Positions 1 to 12,024 of a DNA stretch of 64,000 nucleotides are shown one piece after another. This DNA is from Centroberyx gerrardi (taxonomy: Eukaryota; Chordata; Actinopteri; Beryciformes; Berycidae). The position numbers and the translations under genes are program-made. The stretch lies in assembly GCF_048128805.1 (NCBI RefSeq), contig NC_136001.1:6764001-6828000 (forward strand), in the 5' to 3' direction. How positions within the stretch are numbered: the first letter of the stretch is position 1; each line of letters begins with the position of its first letter. A model generated the notes under the pieces. That model had not been told where the DNA came from, did no database searches, and was given only the letters and a program-made list of their open reading frames with translations.

Positions 1-2135
1 TTTCACAAAACACAACATTTCACAAAACAAATTAACATTTCACAAAACACAACATTTCACAAAACACAACAACATTTCACAAAACAAATTAACATTTCAC
101 AAAACAAATTAACATTTCACAAAACACAACATTTCACAAAACACAACAACATTTCCAAAACACAACAACATTTCACAAAACAAATTAACATTTCACAAAA
201 CACAACGGCAAAAGAGAAAACATTTCAACATTTCACAGAAAACGGAAAAGGTAGGTCCTTTCTTTGTTGTTACTGATTGGATGTATTCGTTGTCACTCAA
301 GGTAACAGGAAGTGGGACCAGAGCAATGGCTCTGACAGATGCGTTCCGCTGGTTCAAATTAACAGAAAATAACGTTTCCGGTGTTTAGCCTTCAAAATAA
401 AAGCGCAATATTTTAAACATGTATAAATACTGTTTTAAACCAATTACTTTGTATTTAATCATCAAATTCAAAAAGTGAACACCCATATTAATGTTTCATG
501 CCAAAATAATAATGAAAAATGCCATATTATGTGCTATTGTTAACTATAAATGCTGCATGTATTACACTTTTTGATATTTCTGACTGAACACTGTACAGTT
601 TAGAGTAACTGCACAAGTTCTATGTCAAAACACTCCTGCAGATGTGTACTTTCACTACACACCAACATTTAGGCCCAAGCTGTTAAAGAAAAGTCATGAC
701 AGGCCCACAAAGTCAGCCATACTGTAATAATGTGACATTTGTAGAATAAAGTGGACACTGTACAGTTTACCTTACATTGTAACTGCACAAGTTCTATGTC
801 AAAACACTCCTGCAGACCTGAACTTTCACACACACACTAATATTTAGGCCCAAATGGTTTAAGAAAAGTCATGACAGGCCCTCAAAGTCAGCCATACTGT
901 AAAACTGTGACATTTTCTGACTAAGTTGGACACTGTACAGTTTATCTTTCATTGTAACTGCACAAGTTCTATGTCAAAACACTCCTGTAGACCTGTACTT
1001 TCTCTACACACTATCATTTAGGTTCAAGCTGTGTATTTATTATTTATGTATTTATATCTAATTTGTCCCATTTCTTTTTTTCAGTCACACCTGCCATTGA
1101 AACCAGTAAAATTAAAAACTGTAAAAAGACTTGAGACTATTGTGTGTGTTTCAAATGTGTGTCTTAGATACTTTTTTCTACAAATGTCACAGTGTTAGAG
1201 TATGGCTGACTTTGAGGGCCTGTCATGACTTTTCTTAAACCATTTGGGCCTAAATATTAGTTTGTGTGAAAGTTCAGGTCTGCAGGAGTGTTTTGACATA
1301 GAACTTGTGCAGTTACACTAAAAGGTAAACTGTACAGTGTCCAATTTAGTCAAAAATGTCAGAAAGTGTAATATATGCAGCGTTTATAGTTAAAAATGGC
1401 ACATATTATAGCATTTTTCATTATTATTTTGACATCAAACATTAATATGGGTGTTCACTTATTGAATTTGATGATTAAATACAAAGTAATTGGTTTAAAA
1501 CAGTATTTATACATGTTTAAAATATTGCGCTTTTATTTTGAAGGCTAAACACCGGAAACGTTATTTTCTGTTGATTTGAACCAGCGGAACGCATCTGTCA
1601 GAGCCATTGCTCTGGTCCCACTTCCTGTTACCTTGAGTGACAACGAATACATCCAATCAGTAACAACAAAGAAAGGACCTACCTTTTCTGTTTTCTGTGA
1701 AATGTTGAAATGTTTTCTCTTTTGCCGTTGTGTTTTGTGAAATGTTAATTCGTTTTGTGAAATGTTGTGTTTTGTGAAATGTTAATTCGTTTTGTGAAAT
1801 GTTGTGTTTTGTGAAATGTCGTGTTTTGTGAAATGTTGTGATTTGTGAAATGTTAATTTGTTTTGTGAAATGTTGTGTTTTGTGAAATGTTGTTGTGTTT
1901 TGTGAAATGTTAATTTGTTTTTTGAAATGTTGTGTTTTGTGAAATGTTAATTTGTTTTTTGAAATGTGTTTTGTGAAATGTTGTGTTTTGTGAAATGTTG
2001 TTGTGTTTTGTGAAATGTTAATTTGTTTTATGAAATGTTAATTTGTGTTTTGAAATGTTGTTGTGTTTTGTGAAATGTTGTTGTGTTTTGTGAAATGTCG
2101 TTGTGTTTTGTGAAATGTGGTGTTTTGACCCTCAG
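1..2135. repeat. Large foldback (inverted-repeat) element, left end cut by window edge
   Basis: The first 240 bases are a tandem array of about 17-18 bp units built on catttcacaaaacacaa. Positions 1730-2130 hold the same array in reverse complement. Inside these arrays, 250-600 and about 1340-1685 are also reverse complements, including the stretches around gcgcaatattttaaac and gaaccagcggaacgc. Within the left arm a 175-bp unit is repeated, starting near 606, 781 and 956; one inverted copy lies at about 1195-1320. No coding frame is seen. It is best read as a non-autonomous foldback DNA transposon. Its superfamily cannot be told because the left terminus is outside the window. A second, partial copy lies at 22974-23525. 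Confidence 0.85.
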
Positions 2136-3056
2136 GGCCACCGTACTGTAGGCCACAATATTCTGACACACGAGTCTCTACCACCCTCTTCTGGTGAGAC
2201 ATGTTACTGCCAGTATCCTTCCAACTCATAAAGGGCCTCAGTCTCCTGCTGCCTTCAAGTTTTGTCAGAGATATTGGAATTATGAGCCGCACACGAGCGA
2301 GCGACCCAACAAAGTGGTCAAAATAACAGGGAAAGTCTGCGTTTCCCAGAATCCCCAAGTCACCAAGATGTGACGATTAGGGAGCAGAGAACACGGAAGC
2401 TGTGTCAATATCTGATGGTAAAAGTGATGTGAAAATTGTGTGTGTGTGAGAAAGAGAGTGTTCACATGAACTACACTCTCCTAACCAAGGAGAATGACCG
2501 TTCACTGCAGCTGTGGTCAGGGAGGAACCTCCATCATACCGGCAGTGGACCACATGACTGTCTGATATCCAATATTTACTGAAAGGCAAATATTGGCCCG
2601 ATATATTGGCAAACCGATATATCAGTGTAATCCTACTTTACAACAGTGCTCTTCATCTCCAGTGACATTAGAATGAAAAATATTCAAAGTTCGCTGGTGG
2701 TGTCAGTATAAACATTACTATTCTGGTGGCCTGTGAAACCATTCAGAGCCAAAGACAGAGACTCCTGCTGAAAAGGACCCAGGAGGTCTTTCAACAAGGT
2801 AACCGGGCTGGTCCACAGCAGTCGCTGACATTCACTGCTAGAAGATCTGTGTGTGTGCATGTGTGTCTGTGTGAGACTGAAATATCAGGAATATGGTAGC
2901 ATGCCCTTGGACTAGAGGATGCAATGTGGAATGAACCAATGCCTGAATGGAGGGGGTGGTTAGGGTTCCCCCCTCTGTGCACTACGGTGGCATAGCCTGA
3001 TATAAACTGTGTAAGAGGGAAGTATTGATCCTAGTCTATGTTCATCTCCTATGCAG

Positions 3057-6000
3057 GCTCTGCGTCCTCTGAATCACCTATAACCAGAAATCTATTGAAG
3101 AATCCCAGTGGGGAAGGTAAGACGTCTTTTTTTAATTAGATGTCCTACAGTGTCACTACATTGACTGAGTCTGTTAAAAAACCTTCCCACACACCTCCTC
3201 AACTATAACCGAAGGGTTTTCCAAATTCACTATTGAAAGTTATTGCAGAATAATGTTTTACTTTGGGCAGCAGGTACAGTATAGTACTTCAGTCCAGTCT
3301 TGAGTCTGGTGTTGAAAGCACTTTTTTGATCTTTTCTTGCCTATCTAAACATTTTCAAAGATATGTTTTTCTCCATCTGGTCCACTTTCATTAGTTTTCT
3401 CCCCAGAACTACCAACAATTTAAGAAATTTTACCTGTGGTCCAGGTCCTTAAACTTCTATGCATTGATTAGTCAAAATCCTGTGTAATGATTAGTTGGAT
3501 GTTGAAGGGTTTAGTACAGAGCTCCTGCAGATAGATCTACCTCTCTGTTCATCATTAAGAAACATTATTTTTACATTTGGAAAGACATTTACACTGTTTG
3601 TTGCCTGTTTTGGTCTTGAAGAGGACTCGATTTGCTTGACTTGGTCTCAACCCCCTTTGGACCTGTTCTTGGAATTGACTTGGACTTGATTCAGGTGGTC
3701 TTGACTACAGCCCTGATAGTGTATATGGTAGAAAGTACAAAACTGGTATTAGAAGCATGAAACGGTGCATTTCCCTCCCAGAGCAGTTTGAATTCTGGGA
3801 GCTGACGGAGAACAGCGGGGACCATTGGAAGGTGGAGGAATTGCCAGGAGACTGTGGCCACGACTTCTGGAACGACAGAGTGACCAAATACTTTGTCACC
3901 TCCTTCGTGTGAGTGTGCAATGTGTGTTAGTGTATGTATGGTTATGTATCATGAGTGTATTTGAATGAAATTCTACTGCTCAACATGCTAAGACACTTTC
4001 TGAACATATGTATTGGCCCTCTGTAGATCTGTTTAAGGAACATTTTGGCATATTATGTACAGTTTATAAGCTGTAAAATCACATAGTTTTCTATATATTC
4101 CTATATTATCTCTAATTTGTATATGCTGCACATATCTCAATATTTGTATAAGTTCTCTTATTTTTTGGTATATTTTCACATTGTACACATTTTCATTCAT
4201 TTCCTTTGTTTCATTCTGTTACTGCTGTTATTTTGCACACCTTCATAATGCTGCAACTCATATTTTTTTCATATTTTCATACATTTCTACTTAATATGTT
4301 CTTGACACATGTTCTTGTTGGTTGCTTTATGTGTAATACCACCCACTTGCTCTATTCTTATTGATATTCTTTGCTGTATCCTATTGTTACTTTTCTGCTG
4401 CAATGAGACTATTTCCCTATGGAAAATAGTAAAATTGAATCTTATCTTGAAAAATATGGAAAATAAAACCACTAGTGGAAAGAGCGTGCAGTGAGGCTCA
4501 GCTTTAAGTTAGGTTAGGTTAAGTCAGGACAAGTGTGTGGAAGTCAAAATAGCTCTTTTTAATTAATTTCTTTCTTTTTGCCCTGATGAACTGAAGACCT
4601 GGATGATTGAACTGCGTCTGCAGCTTTTGATTTCCACACACATAGCATAACAGACGTGCTGGTGTTTTTCGTCTTATCTGAACCCTTCTCTGTCTGTCCT
4701 AGGCTGTGTCTGAAGAGACAGGTGATCGACTTGTTAGTGGAGGGCTACTCTCCCGACCAGCTGGACGCTCAGCCTAACATCACTGTGGAGGACTGGTGAG
4801 ACAGAGACAGAGACAGAGAGGCCGACATGCATGCGTCTACTTTACTGTTGTCACCAATTCACTGCTAACTCATCCTGCAGGTACTGTGGGAGGACAGACT
4901 GTGGCTGCACCTACCAACTGACTGTGAGTCTGCTGGATGAGAATCAAGAAGTACTGCAGGAGTTTAAACCAGACCCGGTGACTCTTGACCCTGCCTATGA
5001 TGACTGCTCATGGAAACAGGTACACAGAGAAAGAAACTTATGAGACCCTGTCCCTTCCATTGACTACATTCATTCCCTAATCCCTAACCCTTAAAGCTGC
5101 ACTAGGCAACTTCACATGTTGGCATCGAGAGGTAACTGTTTGAAAAATCTGAACTTCAGTACCCAGAATACAATAAGTGCATTTTGTCAACAGTAGTGAA
5201 ACTGACTGTGCATCACAGTCTTCATCAGCTAAGCCTTTTAATAGAAATAAGTAGCATTCGTTTAATTTTTTTTTTTTTAAAGAAGGGTAAGAAGATAGGT
5301 TAGTTCAAGAAGGGTCCAGGTGTAACCTGAAGAGATGTGTCTTTAGTCTCCGCTGAAAGATGGGCAGTGATTCGGCTGTTCTGACAGAAGGGGGGAGCTC
5401 GTACCACCATTGTGGCGCCAGGGATGAGAAGAGTCGCGACCGGGATGAGTGACTTCTGAGCCCATGTAGCGAGTGAGGGGCGAGGTGACCTGCGAGGGTG
5501 GAGGAGCGGAGGGAACGAGGTGAGGTTTGGAACCTGACCATAGATTACAGATAGGGAGGGGCAGTCTGATGTACTGCCCTGTAGGCGAGTACCAGTGTCT
5601 TGAATTTGATGCGTGCAGAGATGGGAAGCCAGTGAAGGGACCGGAAGAGGGGAGTGACGTGAGATAATTTTGGTTGGTTGAACACCAGACGGGCTGCAGT
5701 GTTATGAATGCGCTGTAAAGGTCTGATGGCAGAGGCAGGTAGCCTGGCCAGAAGAACGTTGCAGTAGTCCAGGCGGGAGATGACAAGTGCCTGGACCAGG
5801 AGTTGTGCCACTTCCCTCCTAAGGAAGGGGCAAATTTTGCGGATGTTATAGAGGGAGAACCTACAGGAGCGGGTTGTCGCTGCAATGTAGGCAGAGCAGG
5901 ACAGCTGGTTGTCCAGGATCACCCCTAGGTTCTTGGCAGTCTGAGAGGGCAACACAGTGGTGTTGTCCATGGAGATGGAGAGGTCTGTGAGAGGGCAATC

Positions 6001-7704
6001 TTTCCCTGGGAGAAAGAGTAGCTCCGTCTTGTCAAGATTGAGCTTGAGGTGGTGCACAGACATCCAAGCACTGATGTCGTTGAGACATGTGGAGATGCAC
6101 CCATCCATTTGTGTATCTGAGGGGGGGGAAGGAGAGGTAGAGTTGAGTGTCGTCAGCATAACAGTGATAGAAGAAGCCATGAGAGGAGATCACGTGGCCG
6201 AGGGATTTTGTATACAGAGAGAATAGCATAGGCCCCAGGACTGAGCCCTGAGGGACACCGGTGCTAAGTGTGCAGGTTCTGGACAGAGATCCCCTCCATG
6301 AGACCTGGTATGAGCGGTTAGACAGATAGAATGCGAACAAGGAGTGTGCAGATCCAGTGATTCCCAGTTCAGATAGGATGGAGAGAAGGATTTGGTGGTC
6401 AACTGTATCAAAAGCAGCAGACAAGTCAAGGAGGACAAGGACAGAGGAGAGGGATGAAGCCCTGGCAGTGTGCAGGGCCTCTGTGACAGCAAGGAGAGCT
6501 GTCTCAGTAGAGTGAGAAGCCTTGAAACCGGATTGAAGAGGGTCCAGGAGGTCATTCTGGGAGAGATAGAGAGAGAGTTGGTTGGAAACTGCTCGCTCAA
6601 GGGTTTTGGATAGAAAGGAGAGAAGAGATACAGGTCTGTAGTTCTGGGTAGCAGCAGGGCCAAGGGAGGGTTTCTTAAGAAGAGGCTTGACTCTGGCAGT
6701 CTTTAGAGCAGCCGGAACACGACCTGAGGACAGGGAGGAATTGATAAGGGCAGTGAGGAAGGGAGTGATGTCGGTGGAGATGGTTTGGAGAAGCGTAGAA
6801 GGGATAGGATCAAGGGGGCAGGCGGTAGCTTAAGTTTTGATTCATCACTTCCTGTGGGCAGAGAAGTGTCCATACCCAACATCAGAATTTCATTTGGGTA
6901 AAGCATCATCTACAGCATCTCAATTAGTGGGGATGGGACGCTCCTCTCTGTTGCAGCCCCACTTTATGATTTAGCCTGATAAGACAAGTGGATTTTTGCA
7001 TTAAAATACTGCCTAGTGCAGCTTTAACTGCCCTTAACTTTAACCCTTGCCTAAACTATGGTAATCCTGATTCTAACCTTAACCCTAAGCCAGTGGTTCC
7101 CAAAGTGGGGCTCTTAGAGGTTTTCAGGAGGTCCCAAGCAACATAATGACAAATTCAGTTTCAGTTGATTTAAATTCACTAGAAGTTAGCAGTAGATAAT
7201 GTTGAAGAACAACTATTTTGATCAGAGGTTTCACTCTCTCCACTGTTATCTCTCCACTTACAGTACAGACAGACAGCACATGGGGGTCCCTGTTGCAAAA
7301 CCTTTATCAGATGGCGATCTGTCATCTATGGGGTCCTTCACATGAAAAAGTTTGGAAACCTCATGTCCTAACCCTTAACTAACCCCTTGAGGAAGTCAGG
7401 ACCGACAAAACGTCCTCTTTGGAGGATTTTCCTCATCTTTCTATCCTTGTGAGGACATTTGTTCCTCATAAGGACAGAAGATCAAGAAAACAGCACACCT
7501 AAACACACACAGATACACAAGCGCCCACATTCCATTGTCTCGGTGGTATTCTCTATGTTTGAACTCCAGGTGAGCCATACGTTCTCAGACTACGGTCCCG
7601 GGCTGCGATTCGTCTCCTTTGAACATGGAGGACAAGACACCAAGTACTGGGCTGGATGGTATGGAGTCCGAGTCACTGGGAGCTCTGTTGCTGTAGAGGT
7701 CTGA
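3057..7704 (+). CDS. FBA-domain F-box-type protein, copy 1 (FBXO2/6/44-like)
   Basis: Five exons with canonical splice sites and matching phases: 3057-3116, 3782-3908, 4703-4795, 4881-5019 and 7570-7704 (stop TGA). The spliced frame gives an F-box-associated (FBA) domain of about 180 residues. Hallmarks are RNLLKNPSGEE, the FEFWELTENSG start of the beta sandwich, CLKRQVIDLL, DCGCTYQLTV, the HTFSDYGPGLRF strand and FEHGGQDTKYWAGWYG near the C-terminus. In FBXO2/6/44 this domain binds glycoproteins for SCF ubiquitin ligases; the same role here is inference. The first exon shown opens in mid-codon, so a 5' exon is missing from the model. A candidate ends at donor 2799 in the right phase (residues KRTQEVFQQ), but no F-box is recognisable. 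Intron 4 carries an L2 LINE. It is 75-95% like copy 2 by eye and has no lesion. NCCRP1 is a less likely alternative. Confidence 0.83.
5091..7027. repeat. TTAA-flanked MITE, split by LINE insertion
   Basis: The terminal inverted repeats read ttaaagctgcactaggca at 5091 and tgcctagtgcagctttaa ending at 7027. Without the LINE the element would be about 370 bp. The same element sits in the paralogous intron at 17196-17477 without the LINE, and a left-truncated relative is at 48085-48245. TTAA target sites point to the piggyBac or Kolobok superfamilies. Confidence 0.75.
5262..6828 (-). mobile_element. L2-clade LINE, 5'-truncated, with broken reverse transcriptase
   Basis: Read on the minus strand, three frames together give the 3' two thirds of a fish L2-type ORF2. 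In order: NYRPVSLLSF (about 6640), LDLSAAFDTVDHQILL (about 6425), TGVPQGSVLGP (about 6270), the YADDTQLYLSF catalytic box (about 6130), HLKLNLDKTE, CRFSLYNIRK, ISRLDYCN and LHWLPISARIKFK, ending in the conserved tail ELPPSVRTAESL (about 5390) and a short 3' UTR. At least two frameshifts break it, near 6110 and near 5545. The endonuclease part is absent, as in a usual 5' truncation. It sits in intron 4 of FBA copy 1, antisense to the gene, and is absent from copy 2, so it inserted after the duplication. Confidence 0.88.
7092..7366. repeat. hAT-like non-autonomous element
   Basis: It opens with cagtggttcccaaagtggg and closes with aaaagtttggaaacctcatg, which fits the CAGTGGTTCYCAAA termini of Charlie-type hAT elements. 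Copy 2 keeps only the right part (about 17540-17785). It has no coding capacity. Confidence 0.5.
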
Positions 7705-9429
7705 GCAAGAGGAGAGGGAGGGAGAGGAGAATGAAGGAAGGAAGGAAGGAAGGAAGGAGAGGGAATACTGAAAGTGACGAAGTTTAGTTGCAGTGTTTTT
7801 GAGTAAAGTGACATGCTTTGCCTGTGTAAAACACAGCAAAACACCGCCATGGTGGCACCTTGGCTTTGCTAACATGTTACATAAACTGTTTTGTTTGGTG
7901 GGCGGGGCTCCTATCCTATTGTAAGCAATCAAGCGGTTTATCATGCAAATGAGAATTACAATGACCAAATAAATGATTAACTCATCAAATGATCGATTAA
8001 GCCTGTTTTATCAAGTCTTCAGTTAGTAATCTAATCATTTGATAAATGTGATAACCCTAAATCTCAAGATTCTTGAGTTGCTACCATGCTCAGTTTACAC
8101 AGAAGTTGGTGTTTAATTGTGTTTCTGACCTCTGTCTTCATTTATGTGAACCGACCTCAGCGATGGATTGGGTTTCATTATCAATGCAAACATATCAGAT
8201 GGTTGGAGAGTTGAGACAATGGATGTGATTTCAATCCCAGATAAATTTAGATTGAAATAACATGATGCTAGCACTGAACGCAGACTATGTAATTACCAAA
8301 TAATCATAGTATCAAATTACTGCCAAGTGGTCTTTCTTGAAAGAGTTTATCAAACACAGAGTTCCTCTAACCTCAACCCTAGAGAAATATTCTGTAGTGA
8401 CTGCAGGAGGACCATGTCAGCCAATGTGGCCAAATTAAAAATGTATTTGGATCACACTGTTTTTTAAACCTCCATAAATTCTCTCCTCTGCACAGTTTCA
8501 AATTCTAACACTGATGCCGTGTTCGCATCATGTTGGATTTACGGTAATTATGAGCTGCTGACGTTCACATCTGCCTCCTAGTGGTAATTACAAGTAGGAC
8601 ATGGGATTTTTTGTGGGCTCTGATTTCTCCCTCTTGCTGTCATAAATTGTGACAGTGTGTCAACATACCTTATGTTTTTTGTAAATGAATTCTTAATTTA
8701 AAGGCCTAATGTATCCCAGTATTCCCCCTACCACTGAATAGGGGTGTGTGTGTGAATTTAATCAGTCTGGGTTTCAAGGGTCTGGGTTTTGAGTTTTAGG
8801 GTCCCATGATGGTCTAAATGCCGTTTCAGAGGTTTTTCCACCCTGACAATAAAATTCTGGGGGAAACACTGAATACTTGCTTTTTTGCATGAAAATTGTC
8901 AAATTTAAAGATACTGAATACAGGCACAAAATATTGGCAATTGGTGACTTCTTCTACCAGTAACGGTATCGGCCACTTTTATCAAACCCTGGGAGATCAC
9001 ACAAGACAAATGTATTAAAATAGATTTGATTTGGGTGTGGTGTATGCTGGTCAGAACTGAGGTTGGCTTGTGTGACTTCCTAAACTACTGTTTTACTACA
9101 GTATATGGATCATATTAGAAACAGTGGACATTATCAGAAATAAACAATACAAATATTTACAAATCACAATCTTTACTAAAATCAATTCAAGCAAATTGGA
9201 ATGACATATCAGACAATAACAGCTAGAAGCCGTCAGACATAAATATGTAGTTTAGATTGGAAAACTTCTAATTGTAACAATAAAATTTAATATTAAGTCA
9301 TGTACAAGGCCATGTGGCATTGTATACAATGTCTTTCACAAGGTAGTTTTCAATGTGAGCACCATAAACACTGACATATTAAGGGCGTTGTTTATTTTAA
9401 AGTGGGGAGAATTCAAAATGACACCTACA

Positions 9430-9645
9430 ATGGGAAGCTGTAGCCTAGTGGTTGACTGACCAGCTGAGAACATGGGTAATGCTCTCCCCTCCCTCAACAA
9501 TTACCACTGTAGTGCCCTTGGGCAAGGCACTTACATGCTAACAGTTGATGACTGTGTTTGTCCTGGGAAACTTCCAAGTGTGAACATGTGTAACTGTGAA
9601 TGTGAAGTGGAACAGTGCTGAAAACCGTTAAATAAAGGTTAAAAA
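9430..9645 (+). mobile_element. tRNA-derived SINE (copy 1)
   Basis: It has an A-box-like head (tgtagcctagtggtt), the block cccttgggcaaggcac common in fish SINEs, and the tail taaataaaggttaaaaaaa. The orthologous copy at 20062-20206 keeps a different subset of the body, so each copy has lost a different internal piece since the duplication. Confidence 0.75.
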
Positions 9646-10019
9646 AATCAGGTTGAAGAAATGTCAGTGACATGTGTTAGCAGGAGGGATGCAACTTTTC
9701 TTCCTTTTGTCGGTCATATTCACACACTTTCCCCACAATGCTTTGTGTTAACAGTCATATGGCTTATAATAATACTCTCTGGTACATTCAATCAGAGTAC
9801 AGATTCAGGATGTTCACTCAGTAAAACATCAGAAGCAAAGTGATATTTTTGGTTGTGCTTGTCTGCTTCACAGAGCAGCACATTAAAACAATTATTTACA
9901 GTGTATTTCAGTCTACTAAGGGAAGGTCAAGGCACCACATAGGTACCCACTGTGTAAGAAACAAAGATTGTGGTTTTGTTCTCAAGGGTTGGGTAGGGTT
10001 GTTTACCAGTTGGAGGAGT

Positions 10020-10071
10020 GATCTGTCTGTGTGTGTGTGTGTGTGAGTGTGTGTGTGTGTGTGTGTGTGTA
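10020..10071. repeat. (GT)n microsatellite
   Basis: GT dinucleotide run broken by one GA. The paralogous site at 20579-20618 is (TCTG)n followed by (GT)n, so the tract length differs between the copies. Confidence 0.95.
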
Positions 10072-10138
10072 GTGATGTTTTCAGAGGGGTACCAGGTCCT
10101 GGTCCAGGCAAGACGGGAAGGAAGGGCAGGCAGGACAC

Positions 10139-10401
10139 TCATTCTCCTTGTGACTGCATCTGTTTATCACTTTGTTCAAGGCATAGATCTTGAAATAAAG
10201 AAGTTTAGACAGTATATAAATAGTTGAGGATACATGAGTTAGAACTGATGTGGCATAATACATTTTGACTGGAATAATTTCACATGGAAACTAGGTTAGT
10301 GTATGTGTGCGAACTTGAAAAGTGAATATAAACCAGTGATTAGCTTAGTCACCTCGGCCCTCTGTCGCTGTTTCAGCTCCTGCTGAGCAGATTTCTGCTT
10401 G
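10139..10401 (-). pseudogene. svbp relic in duplication copy 1
   Basis: Two broken exons of small vasohibin-binding protein on the minus strand. Exon 1 keeps only its last 49 nt (10353-10401, residues [16 protein letters not shown]) with the original splice donor. The start codon and the first half are gone through a deletion of about 84 bp relative to 20987-21070. Exon 2 (10139-10188) has lost 37 bp from its middle, a frameshift that removes the [11 protein letters not shown] segment but leaves the acceptor and stop. No functional product is possible. The intact paralogue is at 20687-21051. Confidence 0.93.
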
Positions 10402-10462
10402 AGTCCACCTTAATTCAAGTGCCAGAGATGTCTGTAGAAGGTGATTCGTTTTTTGTTTTTTT

Positions 10463-10663
10463 GAAAGATTTATTTTTGGCCTTTTTTTTTTTTTTTTTAT
10501 GCTTTATTCGACAGAGTTAGTGAGAGAGAGACAGGAAGGCATGGGAGAGAGAGAGGGGAGGACATGCAGCAAATGACCGCAGGCCGGATTCGAACCCGGG
10601 TCGCTGCGGGAAGGACTGAGGCTTATGGTACGCGCTGTACTCGGTGAACCACCGGGGCGCCCC
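10463..10663 (-). mobile_element. tRNA-derived SINE, minus strand
   Basis: On the minus strand it reads ggggcgccccggtggttc at the head, a B box gggttcgaatccggcc, then ccctctctctctcccatg, cctgtctctctctcac and a tail with aataaagcat and poly-A. A duplicated flank (gattcgttttt and gattagtttta) may be the target-site duplication. The RNA polymerase III boxes come from the SINE; it is not a tRNA gene. Confidence 0.85.
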
Positions 10664-11428
10664 GATTAGTTTTATCAATGTTGTTGCAATGGCTACTAGT
10701 CGCCAATAGAGGTCGATAAATATTAGAGATTACTTATTGCCATTTTACACCAATCTGAGCCACAAAGAATTTCCAGTCACATAAAAAATTCACACCTCTC
10801 CACAAGCAATCATGATTTGTTTTGATTTTTGTGGCATTTCCATGACATATTGTTGGATTGGTTGGTGCTGATATCTTCTCCAGTTTTATATGAACAACAC
10901 TCAATAGTTAGTATCAAGTCCATTTTAGGGCTTTGAGAATAATTCCTTCACTGGAGTCTGATAAGTGATAGTTTGTTGTGTTAAAGACAGTGGGAAATAT
11001 TAAATGACCAGAATTAAATCAGTTCTGGAATGGATATCAAACACATTCCATATATTCCTAACTAATTTTTTGTCATGACAGACTATATTTTTATATTTAA
11101 TTCTCTTAGTTTGTCAATGCACACGAGTGAGCAACCCAACAAAGTGGTCAAAATAACAGGGAAAGTCTGCGTTTCCCAGGATCGCCAAGTTGCCAAGATG
11201 TGACGATTAGGGAGCAGAGAAGAAAGAGTGAGAAAGAGAGAAAGAGAGAGAGTTCACATGAACTACACTCTCCTAACCAAGGAGAATGACTGTTTATAGT
11301 TACAGCCATTGTAGAAGTCCTCTTCCATGCACATATCATGCATCCATCCTGCATTGATACTGCACACAATTAAAAAAAAAAAAGTTCTACAGCAGAACCA
11401 ATGATGTTTAAAGACATTAAAAGTTACT

Positions 11429-11614
11429 GGGGTGTCCTGATGCCTCAGTTGGCTAAGGTACATGCCATGTAACTGAAACACTGTGGGTTCCAGTCCGGGC
11501 CAGGACCGTTGTCGCATGTCATCCCTCTCTCTCCCCAATCTTTCCTGGCTCTCTTCACTGTAAAACTATCTAATGAAGGCAAAATGCTAAAAAATAATCT
11601 TTAAAAAAAAGCCC
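11429..11614 (+). mobile_element. tRNA-derived SINE, plus strand
   Basis: Head gcctcagttggctaaggt (A box), B box gggttccagtccggg, then gtcgcatgtcatccctctc and a tail with ggcaaaatgctaaaaa. It is the same family as the minus-strand SINE at 10463-10663 but more diverged. Confidence 0.85.
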
Positions 11615-11956
11615 ACCTTACATCTCAACTTCTCTATTCGATATAAGCATAAAAATATCTTGGATTTCTGTCTCTCATGACTTTGCGCTGTCTAATAAAA
11701 GCAAAATTTGTCTATGCTTGCTTAGTCTCCCTCCATATCTGCTCAAAATGGGGAAATGATCACTGACACAAATACACAAGAAAGCTACTCAATTGCAGTG
11801 AGGAGAGTAATGGTAATTTGTTACTTCCACCATTGGTGTTGGTGTGTTTAAAATGCTCTGACCTACATTTGTGCTGAGTGTGTGCATGTGTGGTTCTGCT
11901 GAGTTCTGCTGGATGGATGCTCTCTCTCCTTTTGCAGATTGGGTGCTTTGTGTAAA

Positions 11957-11959
<3 letters not shown>

Positions 11960-12021
<62 letters not shown>
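11960..12021. repeat. (CT)n(GT)n compound microsatellite
   Basis: About 30 bp of CT followed by about 28 bp of GT. Frames running through it are artefacts. Confidence 0.95.

Positions 12022-12024
<3 letters not shown>

Larger units (their letters stand above)
2290..10415. repeat. Segmental duplication, copy 1 (FBA gene + svbp relic)
   Basis: From cacacgagcgagc at 2290 to the svbp exon relic ending near 10401, the sequence matches 11120-21080 almost throughout, exons, introns and intergenic DNA alike. The right end of the match falls inside svbp exon 1, just past a deletion. The left end lies about 150 bp right of the foldback element. The 7705-9429 stretch between the FBA stop codon and the SINE is shared non-coding DNA with no gene visible. 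It contains a GGAA tetranucleotide run at 7735-7758. Confidence 0.9.

Noticed and set aside
1-240. Telomere- or centromere-like satellite
   Set aside because: The array is short, and it reappears inverted at 1730-2130 as the other end of a foldback element.
5343-5885. 180-codon minus-strand frame as a separate gene
   Set aside because: It is an out-of-frame shadow of the L2 reverse transcriptase; the true frame changes because of frameshifts in the LINE.
10463-10663. tRNA gene on the minus strand (A and B boxes visible)
   Set aside because: The tRNA-like head is followed by a SINE body and an A-rich tail, and the family recurs at 11429 and 40785. It is a SINE.
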